NCBI GenBank assembly: GCA_965369815.1
Contig: CBDUQS010000001.1
Span: forward strand, 1 to 64,000
Direction of reading: 5' to 3'
DNA length: 64,000 nt
From: DAOWGG01 sp965369815
GTDB taxonomy: Bacteria; Patescibacteriota; Gracilibacteria; UM-FILTER-43-11
Numbering within the stretch: the stretch's first letter is position 1; each line of letters opens with the position of its first letter. The position numbers and the translations under genes were made by a program. Below, piece by piece: positions 42,731 to 51,299 of this stretch. The notes under the pieces are model-generated. The model had not been told where the DNA came from, did not search any database, and saw nothing but the letters and a program-made list of their open reading frames with translations.

Positions 42731-45460
42731 ATGAGATTGATTAGAAAATTATTATTTGTATTTGTTGCTGTTTCGACTTTATTAATAAGTCAGAATTTTG
42801 CAAATGCTCAGGCAGGGCATATAGATGATGAAGAGATCGTTATCGATGGTCAGACCTACAAAAGAACGATTACAGAGTTCAAGAAAGTAGAGCCATCAAA
42901 TGGAAATGCTTATAGTAACTCAGGCGACACTTACAATAATGATTTAAATATAATACCTTTTGTAGATATACCAGGCTACGAGGATCTTTACGATTATATT
43001 AAAAACGGAACATTGCCCAGTTTAGATGGGCAAGCTATTACTCCAGGCATAGTGTGTGATGATCCCTCGGGATCAAATTGCTATAGCATGGAAACCTCTG
43101 GCACTGCCATTGGCGAGCTTGTTTATGGTGAATATTTCGATCGATCAGATCTATGGCAGAAGGTGGAATATGATGGGAAAGTACATTATGTACCGGTGGA
43201 TGAATTGAGTAATTCAACTACGGCTATTGATAGTACAGCTGATAAGCCACCGGTAATTACAGATACAGGTGGCGAAATTGACAGACCAACAACCTTCCTT
43301 GAGAGTGGATTAAATACTATTAGTTTTCTTAATAATCTTCCAACAATTTCTGTGAATATGGGGATAGATTCATTAACTGATTTAAAGCGTTATGCAGATA
43401 AGAATAACTGGAAAGAAAGGGTATATGAAAAATTATATGGTAATGATGAGAAAACCATCACATTTGCAGATGGAATGGCACCTTATGTGGATAGGGCTGA
43501 AGAATGGATTTCTCCCAAAATAAAAGAAAATAAACAAGTTCTTACACCTTTGTACCCGGCATATTTTGTGTGGAAAGGTTTTGATTTTGTTGCGACAGTG
43601 ACTGAAGGGTGGGTTTCTCATTTTACTAAGCCAACGGTAAAGAATTTTTATGAAAAGTATAATGAGATCAATGATTACGTTGAAAATAATGAAAATCTTT
43701 CCGATACTCTCAAGAAAAACCATTTTCGACAAATGGGTATGGCTAAGTCATTTGTTAATACGGTAACTGGTTTTTATAGCCTAACAAGAAATCTAGATGA
43801 GACATTGGCAGGCTTGTATAGTGTAGCGAGGCATCCAGTTCAATTCGGACAGGGGATGAAAGAGGTTGTAGGTAATTATTATGACAATTTTTGTTCAGAG
43901 GACTCAACCGATAGAGAGTGCTATACAGCACAGGGGGGAGTCTTAGGTGAAGCTGTACAATTTGCTCTAGGAGCCGGAGAGCTTAAGACTTTTGCTAGGG
44001 GAACTAAAATAGAAAAACATATATCAAATTTAGGCAATAAGGCTAAATATACAGATGATGCATTAAAAAACTCTGATGAGGCTATAGCTGCATTTAAAGG
44101 TCTGGAGGGTGATATGAAAAGAGGATATGAAATCCTTATTGAAAAAAAAGTAGTAACAGATAAAGAGTTAGCAGATTATATTTTTGGTTGGCCAGAAGAT
44201 AAAGCTGAAAGATTATTAAATAGAGTAAACAGCTTTGGATCTAATATGGGGGAATTTGATGGAAGAGAGTTTAAATTCTTATCGCAAAATGGAAGATTTA
44301 AGAAATACACAGAAGCTTTTGAGAAAGATGGACGGTATAACTTAATTACTTTTGATGTCGATGATCAGGGCAGAAAATTGATAGTCTCAAATGAAGGAAG
44401 GATGTCAGTTGCCAAAAACGATAAAGGGGGAATTTCAATTGACTATAAGGGCTATGAAGATCCTATGAGAGGAGAGTACGATTATATATTGAAAGATGGA
44501 AAAATACACATAGGGGATGGCCATCCTGAGTTAGCAAAAAAAGGATATACAGCAGAAGATGTGGATTTAACAGTTGATTACGCAGGCACCATAGAGATAA
44601 CAGAAAATGGGCACGTAAAATACTGGAGTGATTGGTCGGGACACTTTAAGCCTTCACCAAATGATATAAAAGGACAGGAGGCTGTAAGAAAGCAATTTAA
44701 AAAACAATTTGATGTCGATTTACCATCTTTTGACAAGAGATTGAGCAATTCTGAAGTATTAAGCTTAAGCACTAATAAGGGTGGTTTATTAGGGGCGATA
44801 GAAGACATGTTTAAAAGCAAAAAAGGGGGGTATTACGGAGGAGGTATTGGTGATGATATTGCAGAAAGTTTTACAAGGGCGGGTAATCCAAAGGAATATG
44901 AGATCGCCTTAAAAGAAGTTAATGCAGGAGGTTTTCAGGTGGGTAATACAAGGGTGATTAAGGAGTCTGATTTTTACGATGGTGTTCCAAGAGGCGCTAA
45001 GATTTATGAAACGCAATTTCCAAAAGGAGGCCTTGCCATCACTGCAGTTGACGATGGGAAAAGGACTCTTTATGTGTTAGATATCAAGGCAGTTGAAGAT
45101 GTTAATTTTAAGGCTACGTATGCATTATTGGATCAATATTATTTCCAAGGAGGTTCCAATGAGCGACTAATGAGAGTTGTATTAGATAATGTTGTTGAAA
45201 AAAATACATTAAAAACTTTGAATGAAGTCGGAGATTTCAGTAAGTATTATAATAATCCCAAGCTTTATAACAAAGAGATTAAAGAAGCATTTAAGGGCAC
45301 TTTATTCGGAAGTGCGATGAAGAGGATTGAGGCAATAACGGGAAAAACGGTAAAATGGGATGACGTAGAAATAAAAAGAGTTCGTATTTCTGATGGCAGA
45401 TTCGGTAACCCAAAAGGGGAAATTACAAATCTTAATATCGAGGTTCCCTTTAGTGATTAA
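42731..45460 (+). CDS. large secreted protein with SH3-like and toxin-like regions
   Basis: 909 residues with a signal peptide (LLFVFVAVSTLLISQNFANA). Residues about 118-160 look like a bacterial SH3-like segment (TAIGELVYGEYFDRSDLWQKVEYDGKVHYVP). A helical middle part follows (about 200-480). After it comes a beta-rich part with VKYWSDWSGHFKPS near 640, which resembles the G-H-Y/F-x-P-S motif before the C-terminal domains of polymorphic toxins. The C-terminal about 200 residues match no fold I recognise. No immunity gene is obvious: the next gene is a prepilin after a terminator. A secreted effector or a pilus-linked adhesin are both possible. Confidence 0.55.
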   Translation: MRLIRKLLFVFVAVSTLLISQNFANAQAGHIDDEEIVIDGQTYKRTITEFKKVEPSNGNAYSNSGDTYNNDLNIIPFVDIPGYEDLYDYIKNGTLPSLDGQAITPGIVCDDPSGSNCYSMETSGTAIGELVYGEYFDRSDLWQKVEYDGKVHYVPVDELSNSTTAIDSTADKPPVITDTGGEIDRPTTFLESGLNTISFLNNLPTISVNMGIDSLTDLKRYADKNNWKERVYEKLYGNDEKTITFADGMAPYVDRAEEWISPKIKENKQVLTPLYPAYFVWKGFDFVATVTEGWVSHFTKPTVKNFYEKYNEINDYVENNENLSDTLKKNHFRQMGMAKSFVNTVTGFYSLTRNLDETLAGLYSVARHPVQFGQGMKEVVGNYYDNFCSEDSTDRECYTAQGGVLGEAVQFALGAGELKTFARGTKIEKHISNLGNKAKYTDDALKNSDEAIAAFKGLEGDMKRGYEILIEKKVVTDKELADYIFGWPEDKAERLLNRVNSFGSNMGEFDGREFKFLSQNGRFKKYTEAFEKDGRYNLITFDVDDQGRKLIVSNEGRMSVAKNDKGGISIDYKGYEDPMRGEYDYILKDGKIHIGDGHPELAKKGYTAEDVDLTVDYAGTIEITENGHVKYWSDWSGHFKPSPNDIKGQEAVRKQFKKQFDVDLPSFDKRLSNSEVLSLSTNKGGLLGAIEDMFKSKKGGYYGGGIGDDIAESFTRAGNPKEYEIALKEVNAGGFQVGNTRVIKESDFYDGVPRGAKIYETQFPKGGLAITAVDDGKRTLYVLDIKAVEDVNFKATYALLDQYYFQGGSNERLMRVVLDNVVEKNTLKTLNEVGDFSKYYNNPKLYNKEIKEAFKGTLFGSAMKRIEAITGKTVKWDDVEIKRVRISDGRFGNPKGEITNLNIEVPFSD

Positions 45461-45516
45461 TAATTGAATACCCAGGGAGACTAAAGATAGTCCAATCGTG
45501 CTTTAGTCAGCATCGT

Positions 45517-45556
45517 ACCAAAAAAACCTTATTTTTACGGAAATAGGGTTTTTGTA
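45517..45556 (+). terminator. intrinsic terminator before the prepilin operon
   Basis: AAAAACCTTATTT (45522-45534) pairs with AAATAGGGTTTTT (45541-45553) around TTACGG. The stem ends in T-rich sequence. A smaller CTAAAG/CTTTAG hairpin lies just upstream. Confidence 0.65.
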
Positions 45557-45576
45557 ATTATTATAATGAAATATCC

Positions 45577-45608
45577 TTGACAAGTTGTAAATAAAGTACT
45601 AGTATAAA
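45577..45608 (+). promoter_or_regulatory. promoter of the pilus assembly operon
   Basis: TTGACA (45577-45582) followed by TAGTATAAA (45600-45608). The spacer is 17-20 bases depending on the -10 chosen. It lies 44 bases before ATG 45652, after a terminator. Confidence 0.55.
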
Positions 45609-45651
45609 TACCTTATTTATGCGAACGCCCCCTCCCGCATAATAATCCGCT

Positions 45652-46134
45652 ATGGAAAAAATTGTTAATAATAAGTCAGGTTTCACTTTTATAGAAAGTT
45701 TAATTACCTTCAGTATTGTAGGTATCTTTTTAGCTCTAACCTGGGCAACGGTAAACTTTCTACTTTTAAAAACAAGCCACCAAATTGTGCGTACGTACGC
45801 CCATTTTTTAGCAGTGGAAGGGGTAGAGGTGGTAAGGCAAATCAGACAGACATCAGTTAATGAGAATCGTGAAAAAGGTTTTGTTACCGCAATAGGCTCA
45901 AAGGTGGGTGATTACGTAATTGTTAAAAATGGTGAAAGGTTTGAGCTTGTAAGAGGGGAAGCTGAGGTAATTGAGATGCAAGAAGAGCCATATAAAACTT
46001 ACTGTCGCACAATAAATCTGAATGGTGAAGGTGAAAAAGTGAAGCAAATAACAGTTAGTGTACGATGGGACGATTGTAATCCTGAGGATGAGGCCGTTTC
46101 CTACAGTACTTATTTAGCAAAAATAACTCAATAA
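45652..46134 (+). CDS. prepilin-like protein
   Basis: 160 residues with a type III signal: SG|FTFIES with cleavage after Gly10 and Glu at +5, then a hydrophobic helix (LITFSIVGIFLALTWATVNFLLL). The globular part is small with two Cys. It is likely a minor (pseudo)pilin of the PilV/GspI kind, as these often precede a longer GspJ-like prepilin as here. The stop overlaps the next start (TAATG). Confidence 0.85.
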   Translation: MEKIVNNKSGFTFIESLITFSIVGIFLALTWATVNFLLLKTSHQIVRTYAHFLAVEGVEVVRQIRQTSVNENREKGFVTAIGSKVGDYVIVKNGERFELVRGEAEVIEMQEEPYKTYCRTINLNGEGEKVKQITVSVRWDDCNPEDEAVSYSTYLAKITQ

Positions 46135-46820
46135 TGACCCAAAAAACAATCAATCATTGCTTGTGTATAAACAGGAAGGGGTTCACTTTGATTGAATTTA
46201 TTATTGCGATCGGTTTTTTTGGCTTTATATCGGCGATATTAATGCAAAATTTGTTTTCAATTTATGATTTTAAAGAGGTAATACGATATAAAAAGGACAT
46301 TAATTTTGAAGCCAGTACAGTGCTGAACAGTGGTATTCCGGGCTTAGTGCGTTCTGGCTTTGCAATTAATTATAAGGAAACCACTTTTAGCAATAGTACT
46401 CAGCCAACCGAAGGCTTGCAGAATGAGGTGGATCAGATTTCTATTTTTACCGACAGGGCAGAAACTCAATATTTCACTATTTTTCGTGAGCCCTACAAAA
46501 CAAGTGGCGAAAATAGCGATACCGCAAGATTGTTGATTCGATTCAGCAATGGAGATGAATTCCCAATTCATACATCAGAAACCGTTATTGAGGATTTTGA
46601 CATTGAGGTGCCGACGGATCCAAGGATCAATGGAGATATAGATAATCAGCCTTATGTAACTTTCTATATTCGTGTGCGCCACAGATATCCATTTGGTGAT
46701 GTGAGTACGGATGAAGATGAGTTAATGGCGTATAAAAATGTTCGAGCTTCTTATAAAACAACTTATACCCTAAGAAATAACCTACCAAGTAGTTATAAGA
46801 ATAGCCATTTATCAATCTAA
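46134..46820 (+). CDS. prepilin-like protein (GspJ/PilW-like)
   Basis: 228 residues with a type III signal: RKG|FTLIEF with cleavage after Gly16 and Glu at +5, then the hydrophobic helix IIAIGFFGFISAILMQNLF. Residues about 40-215 form a beta-rich minor-pilin domain (YVTFYIRVRHRYPFGD near 170). Its start overlaps the previous stop by one base, so the two are translationally coupled. It is probably part of the minor pilin complex that starts assembly. Confidence 0.85.
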   Translation: MTQKTINHCLCINRKGFTLIEFIIAIGFFGFISAILMQNLFSIYDFKEVIRYKKDINFEASTVLNSGIPGLVRSGFAINYKETTFSNSTQPTEGLQNEVDQISIFTDRAETQYFTIFREPYKTSGENSDTARLLIRFSNGDEFPIHTSETVIEDFDIEVPTDPRINGDIDNQPYVTFYIRVRHRYPFGDVSTDEDELMAYKNVRASYKTTYTLRNNLPSSYKNSHLSI

Positions 46821-46830
46821 ATTATTAATA

Positions 46831-48051
46831 ATGACTGAAATAAAGCAATCAAAACTTCTTACAATTATTTTGGCTTCACTGATAGGAATTCTTATTTTAT
46901 TCCTTTTTGTAGCCAGAGTTTTTGTATTAAGACCTTTAGATAATGAGTTTGACAAAGGGGATGCAGCAATAAATGAATTGTTGTCTGTACAGACCAATCA
47001 GCAGGATTTGCTTGATCAAATTAATGAGTACCGTGATGGTCTTTATGCATTAGACTTAGTACTCGATGCGAGAAAAAATGTCATTAACGGTTATGATGAA
47101 GACAATCCCTATCTTGTATTCGACTTTACTCAGGTACTTGATGACCTCAGAAGACTCCTTCCAAAAGACGCAAAGGTAACTAAATTTCAAATCAACAATA
47201 AGGGATTGGTAACACTTCCCGTAGAATCAATCGATTATGCTTCTTTGGGTAGAGTGCTAAAAAGCTTTAAGGACAAGGGGAGTGATGAGGATTCAGTAGA
47301 TGAAGAATTCGTTATTCCAAAAATGTTTAAAGAGGTTAAAATACCTTCTGGAGCTCAGCGTACACCAAGGCAGATAACTTCTGGCTGGAAAAAGTGGTTC
47401 GAAAATGTTTACTCATTTGCGCTTCAGGTTGAGCTAGATCCTGAATTTTGGCAAAATCCAATGCCATATCCAGATGTAAACCCTTATTCATATTATTCTC
47501 AAGCGGTTCGTGATCTAACGATTGCTGGAACGATTGAGGGATATCCAGATGGTTATTTTAGACCAAATGGGGCCATTAATCGTGCAGAATTTTTTAAGGT
47601 TGTACTGTTTGAATTTTTATCAAACAATATTATTTCCATTGAAGATTATAAGAAATATATCGATCTTTCAGAAAAAGATTGGCATTACCAATACATCCAA
47701 TTAGCTAGCCAAATGGGAATCGCAGAAGGGGATGAGATAGGTCAGTTCCACCCCGACCAGGAAATAAGTAGACTCGAGGCATTAAAAACCATTTTAATGA
47801 TATTCGATGTAGAGTTAGCAGGGGATGAACCCAAAGACGATGGAAAAAATAAGAAGCCATTAATTCTACCATTTACCGATATTTCTCCTAAAGATGACAG
47901 TTATCCAATTATAAGTACCGTGATAAAAAATGGGTTCTTTAGCAAAGCATTTTTGAAAGAAAACTCATACCAGCTAAAGCCAGCTCAATCGGTAACACGT
48001 GCTGAAATTGCTTATTGGGTATGGAAACTAAAATTTGACTTCCTCCAATAA
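46831..48051 (+). CDS. pilN: PilN-like alignment protein fused to three S-layer homology domains
   Basis: 406 residues. The N-terminal part is PilN-like: a short cytoplasmic tail, one membrane helix (about 9-32), a coiled stretch and a ferredoxin-like segment (VFDFTQVLDDLRRLLPKDAKVTKFQI, about 96-121). Three SLH repeats follow: about 213-258 (YPDVNPYSYYSQAVRDLTIA..GYPDGYFRPN), about 277-325 (YIDLSEKDWHYQYIQLASQMGIAEG) and about 345-402 (FTDISPKDDSYPII..). SLH domains bind secondary wall polymers or S-layer. A PilN carrying SLH domains would tie the pilus base complex to the wall. pilM, normally upstream, is absent here; pilO follows directly. Confidence 0.8.
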   Translation: MTEIKQSKLLTIILASLIGILILFLFVARVFVLRPLDNEFDKGDAAINELLSVQTNQQDLLDQINEYRDGLYALDLVLDARKNVINGYDEDNPYLVFDFTQVLDDLRRLLPKDAKVTKFQINNKGLVTLPVESIDYASLGRVLKSFKDKGSDEDSVDEEFVIPKMFKEVKIPSGAQRTPRQITSGWKKWFENVYSFALQVELDPEFWQNPMPYPDVNPYSYYSQAVRDLTIAGTIEGYPDGYFRPNGAINRAEFFKVVLFEFLSNNIISIEDYKKYIDLSEKDWHYQYIQLASQMGIAEGDEIGQFHPDQEISRLEALKTILMIFDVELAGDEPKDDGKNKKPLILPFTDISPKDDSYPIISTVIKNGFFSKAFLKENSYQLKPAQSVTRAEIAYWVWKLKFDFLQ

Positions 48052-48093
48052 TAACTAGTGGCTTTTAAATAACAATCAATTAATTTTAGAATT

Positions 48094-48885
48094 ATGATAG
48101 ACGATAAAAATTTCCCCGATTTCGAACTTCCAAAAAGTGATCAAGACACCGCCTTTCAGGTAGATGTTGAAAAGAAAGGCTTAGATAAGATTCACGACAA
48201 GCTGCTTAAATTTTGTAAAAGGAAGTTTGGAGAGAATTCCCGTGTAACAAAATTTATTGCAAATATGGAAACAGGAGGTTCGGATGATGTTCTCGATACA
48301 CTTTCTCAGATAAAAAGAAAGAAAACATCAACTGAAAGTATTGATTTAGGACTAACAATTACATTGATTATTATTCTTATTTTTTCATGGAAAGTAGGGG
48401 TTCCAATGTTGCAAGAGATTGATCAGGTGAAGAATAATATCAAAGAACAGAAAGAGGTTATTAAGATAGAAGAACAAAACAACGCATTTTTAAAAGAATT
48501 GGCAGAAGATAGAAATGGATTAGTTGAAAATCTGTACAAAATCTATGCAGCAATACCGAATGCAGATGAGAAGGCAGAAGAAGTTATCTCCATGCTTGAG
48601 GATATGGCGGCAAAAAACCAAATGGTTCTGGATGCGATCGGCATTAGACTGGTTCCTGAATCACAGGTTTATTATGATGATTTATTGGGTGTTGTGGATA
48701 TATATGAATACACCTTTTCAGTAGAGAGTAATTTGCCAAATATTTTAAGTTTTATTGGAACTTTACACAGTTCATGGCGTTTAATGGATATAATGGCTAT
48801 GGAAATTGAAGAGGGGAAGGGGGTATACAGGGCTAATTTTTCAGTTTTTACATATCATTTAGCAGATGATGAGACAGAAGTTTAA
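48094..48885 (+). CDS. pilO: PilO-like pilus alignment protein
   Basis: 263 residues. A long cytoplasmic N-terminus of about 85 residues is atypical for PilO. It is followed by one membrane helix (about 86-106, LGLTITLIIILIFSWKVGV), a coiled coil (about 107-150) and a ferredoxin-like domain (LYKIYAAIPNADEKAEEVISMLEDMAAKN near 148, LPNILSFIGTLHSSWRLMDI near 225). In other bacteria PilO pairs with PilN to link the motor to the outer parts. The position directly after pilN supports the call. Confidence 0.8.
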   Translation: MIDDKNFPDFELPKSDQDTAFQVDVEKKGLDKIHDKLLKFCKRKFGENSRVTKFIANMETGGSDDVLDTLSQIKRKKTSTESIDLGLTITLIIILIFSWKVGVPMLQEIDQVKNNIKEQKEVIKIEEQNNAFLKELAEDRNGLVENLYKIYAAIPNADEKAEEVISMLEDMAAKNQMVLDAIGIRLVPESQVYYDDLLGVVDIYEYTFSVESNLPNILSFIGTLHSSWRLMDIMAMEIEEGKGVYRANFSVFTYHLADDETEV

Positions 48886-48905
48886 TATTTATTATTTTTA
48901 TTATA

Positions 48906-49163
48906 ATGATTAAGAATATTCAAAAAATTACAATATTGGTTGCAGTCATTCTTTTTGCCTACATGTGTTATCAGGCCTTTTCATACAATAAGCCAAGGCA
49001 TTGGGTAAAATATAATGAGCCAAAAACAGCAGCTTATACAACTCTAGATCAAGATGAGCAAATCCTTGATGAGCTTGATAGACAGGCTCGCTTTAGCACC
49101 TATAAGCCGGTTATTAAAGATTATTATGTTAAGCCTAGTATATTTCAACGTATTGTAAGATAG
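48906..49163 (+). CDS. small membrane protein in the PilP position
   Basis: 85 residues. One N-terminal membrane segment (ITILVAVILFAYMCYQAFSY, about 8-27) and a polar, externally placed tail of about 55 residues (rich in Asp, Glu, Tyr and Lys). It is not recognisably PilP, which is a lipoprotein in secretin-bearing bacteria, but it takes its place between pilO and pilC. It probably belongs to the inner-membrane alignment complex. Confidence 0.6.
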   Translation: MIKNIQKITILVAVILFAYMCYQAFSYNKPRHWVKYNEPKTAAYTTLDQDEQILDELDRQARFSTYKPVIKDYYVKPSIFQRIVR

Positions 49164-49206
49164 CCTAGTAAGAAGCTACTCACTACTTACCTACTAACAG
49201 AAAGTC

Positions 49207-50466
49207 ATGTACCTATTTACACTCACAGCATCGGATGCCTTTGGAAATAAGAAGAGGGTTGAAGTAAAGGCAAGGACACCGGAAGAAGCTTTGATAAATT
49301 TAAAAAAGGAAGGGTTTCGTGCTGAGCTTTCTGATATTACAGATGCAAAAAAAGATTCAATTTTAGCAAAGCTACAAAAGATTGATTTTACTAGCAGGTT
49401 ATCAAGAATTCCAAAAAAAGATATTTTCAGATTAATAAAAATGATTGGGAATTCTTTATCTCGAGGTAGGACATTAAGGTCAACTTTGGAGTTTATTGGG
49501 GAAAATGAAGATAGTAAGGCGCTAAAAAAAGTTATAGATCAATTAGTTGAGCGAATGGAAAAGCCTTTCACTAGTCAGGTAGAGGTGTTCAGTATCTTTC
49601 CTCAGTATTTTGAAGAAGAATTTTTAGGAATTATTGAGGCGGGTGAAACATCATCAAACCTAGGACCTTACCTTGCAGATTATGTAGAGGAAAAAAAGAA
49701 ACAGCATGAACTTTCTGCGAAATTTAAAAGTGTTTTAACAAAAAGATTATTCACTTTACTTTTGGTTTTTGGTGTAGCTATTGTCGTTGTCCTTTTTGTA
49801 ATTCCTCAATTTAAATCATTGTTTGGCGAGGAGGTTGAAATTCCATGGGCTATGAATGTTTTACTTGTGATTTCTAATTTTTTTAAAAAATTTGGAATTT
49901 ATATCATTATTGTTTTAACGCTAATAATAGCCTCTTTTTATTACCTTACAATTAATAGTCAGAAAATAAGGTGGTGGTGGCATGATTTTTTACTAAGTGT
50001 GCCGATTTTTGGAAAAACATTAAGAACTTATTACACAGCTCAGTTTTCATATTTATTATCCACACTACTCACAAAGAGCGTAGATATTGTCAAATCAATG
50101 CGCATTATTATTAGGCAAAGTAATAATGTTTGCATGGAAAGAACCTACAGAAATTTAGTTAAATCAATGCAAGGTGGAGACGACCTATTTGAAGCAATTA
50201 TAAAAGAGAACAATAAGGGGAATAATTATTTAATTCCATCAATTGTTCAGGCAGCAAAGGTGGGGGGCGCAACAGCCAGTCTCGGTGATACATTGATGGA
50301 TGTCCGAAATGATTTAGATGAACTTTTCATTGTAAGATTGGAAAGAGCGATTAAGGGGTTTAGCCTAATTTTTTATGCGATTATTATTGTATTTGGTGTA
50401 TTTATTGCCTATGCAATTGGAAGCGCCATTATAACATTCTACAACAATGCTCAGAGCCTTGTTTAA
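49207..50466 (+). CDS. pilC: type IV pilus inner-membrane platform protein PilC/GspF
   Basis: 419 residues. Two GspF domains are visible, the first with FRLIKMIGNSLSRGRTLRSTLEFIGEN near 75 and the signature FLGIIEAGETSSNLGPYLADYVEEKKK near 140. Three membrane segments lie at about 183-205, 222-246 and 385-410. A repeat of the domain follows (FSYLLSTLLTKSVDIVKSMRII, VQAAKVGGATASLGDTLMDV). It converts ATPase motion into pilin insertion. An N-terminal about 60 residues (TLTASDAFGNKKRVEVKARTPEEALI) are the usual GspF leader segment. Confidence 0.95.
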   Translation: MYLFTLTASDAFGNKKRVEVKARTPEEALINLKKEGFRAELSDITDAKKDSILAKLQKIDFTSRLSRIPKKDIFRLIKMIGNSLSRGRTLRSTLEFIGENEDSKALKKVIDQLVERMEKPFTSQVEVFSIFPQYFEEEFLGIIEAGETSSNLGPYLADYVEEKKKQHELSAKFKSVLTKRLFTLLLVFGVAIVVVLFVIPQFKSLFGEEVEIPWAMNVLLVISNFFKKFGIYIIIVLTLIIASFYYLTINSQKIRWWWHDFLLSVPIFGKTLRTYYTAQFSYLLSTLLTKSVDIVKSMRIIIRQSNNVCMERTYRNLVKSMQGGDDLFEAIIKENNKGNNYLIPSIVQAAKVGGATASLGDTLMDVRNDLDELFIVRLERAIKGFSLIFYAIIIVFGVFIAYAIGSAIITFYNNAQSLV

Positions 50467-50496
50467 TTGCAAAAAGGTAGGGAAAAACGCTATAAT
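50467..50496 (+). promoter_or_regulatory. promoter of the putative major pilin
   Basis: TTGCAA (50467-50472), 18-base spacer, perfect TATAAT (50491-50496). The start of transcription is about 50503, 30 bases before ATG 50533. A separate strong promoter inside a pilus operon is typical of a major pilin. Confidence 0.7.
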
Positions 50497-50532
50497 ACTC
50501 ATTAAGAAAATTATTCAATAACTTTTATCAAT

Positions 50533-51147
50533 ATGAAAAACCATTTTCAGACTTCCTTCAAGCAACTTAAAGATAATCATTCGGGTTTTACTTTTGTGGA
50601 GCTTTTAGTAGTTATTGTAATAATGGCTGTCCTTGTTGCCTCTTCGGCTAATTACCTATTTTCACAAGGGGGGTCAAAGGCACGCGACGTTGAAAGAAAA
50701 AACGACATTAAACAAGTTGCTGCATTAGTGGAGCAATTCTCAGCTTCATATGGGGAGCCACCAAATGGAGAGTTAAAAAATAGAAAAGCTTTAAGATACG
50801 ATAGCTGTAAAGCAGATGATTATCAGGCATTGATGAAGTGTTTTAAGGAATTAAAATATGCAGATGGAGAAGGAGTCATTAATTTGGCTGAAGATCCGAA
50901 GCAAAGTATCGAGAATGATGGGGGTAGAGTTTATCAATACTTGTATGGCGCAAATAACAATGGATGGAAGCTATGTACATTACTAGAAAACCAAACCGAT
51001 CCTGACTTAAACGATAGTTATGAGGGGAGTGGTTCGTTTGGGAGTGAGAATGAGAGGGTTTATTGTGTTGTCGCCTCTAATAGAAAACTTGATTATATAA
51101 AAAGTGTTAATGCGGGCTCATTTGATTTGGACGCATTGAGTAATTAA
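50533..51147 (+). CDS. prepilin, probable major pilin
   Basis: 204 residues. Type III signal HSG|FTFVELLVVIVIMAVLVASSANYLF with cleavage after Gly18 and Glu at +5. The head domain of about 150 residues has four Cys that could pair. The ARDVERKNDIKQVAALVEQF helix and the later YGEPPNGELKNR stretch are typical of CPR and Gram-positive type IV pilins. It has its own TTGCAA..TATAAT promoter and a 10-bp hairpin after it, so it is the best candidate for the main pilus subunit. Confidence 0.85.
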   Translation: MKNHFQTSFKQLKDNHSGFTFVELLVVIVIMAVLVASSANYLFSQGGSKARDVERKNDIKQVAALVEQFSASYGEPPNGELKNRKALRYDSCKADDYQALMKCFKELKYADGEGVINLAEDPKQSIENDGGRVYQYLYGANNNGWKLCTLLENQTDPDLNDSYEGSGSFGSENERVYCVVASNRKLDYIKSVNAGSFDLDALSN

Positions 51148-51161
51148 TTTTTAATTTCAAG

Positions 51162-51187
51162 CTGATCTGTAAGTTTTTACAGATCAG
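51162..51187 (+). terminator. hairpin after the probable major pilin gene
   Basis: A perfect ten-base stem CTGATCTGTA / TACAGATCAG without a T-run. It may protect the 3' end of a pilin message or act as an attenuator, rather than fully stop transcription into the next pilin genes. Confidence 0.55.
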
Positions 51188-51299
51188 AAATGAGGTTGAA
51201 ATAAAAAACAAAAATAAACTCAAAATTTTTGAGCCGGTTTTTCCATGCAATGGCACAGGTTGCCAGATGTATAAAAATATAATTTAATTAAAATTTTTT

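Noticed and set aside
44578..44820. 80-residue minus-strand frame opposite the 909-residue secreted protein
   Set aside because: Antisense shadow of a continuous coding region, with no ribosome site.
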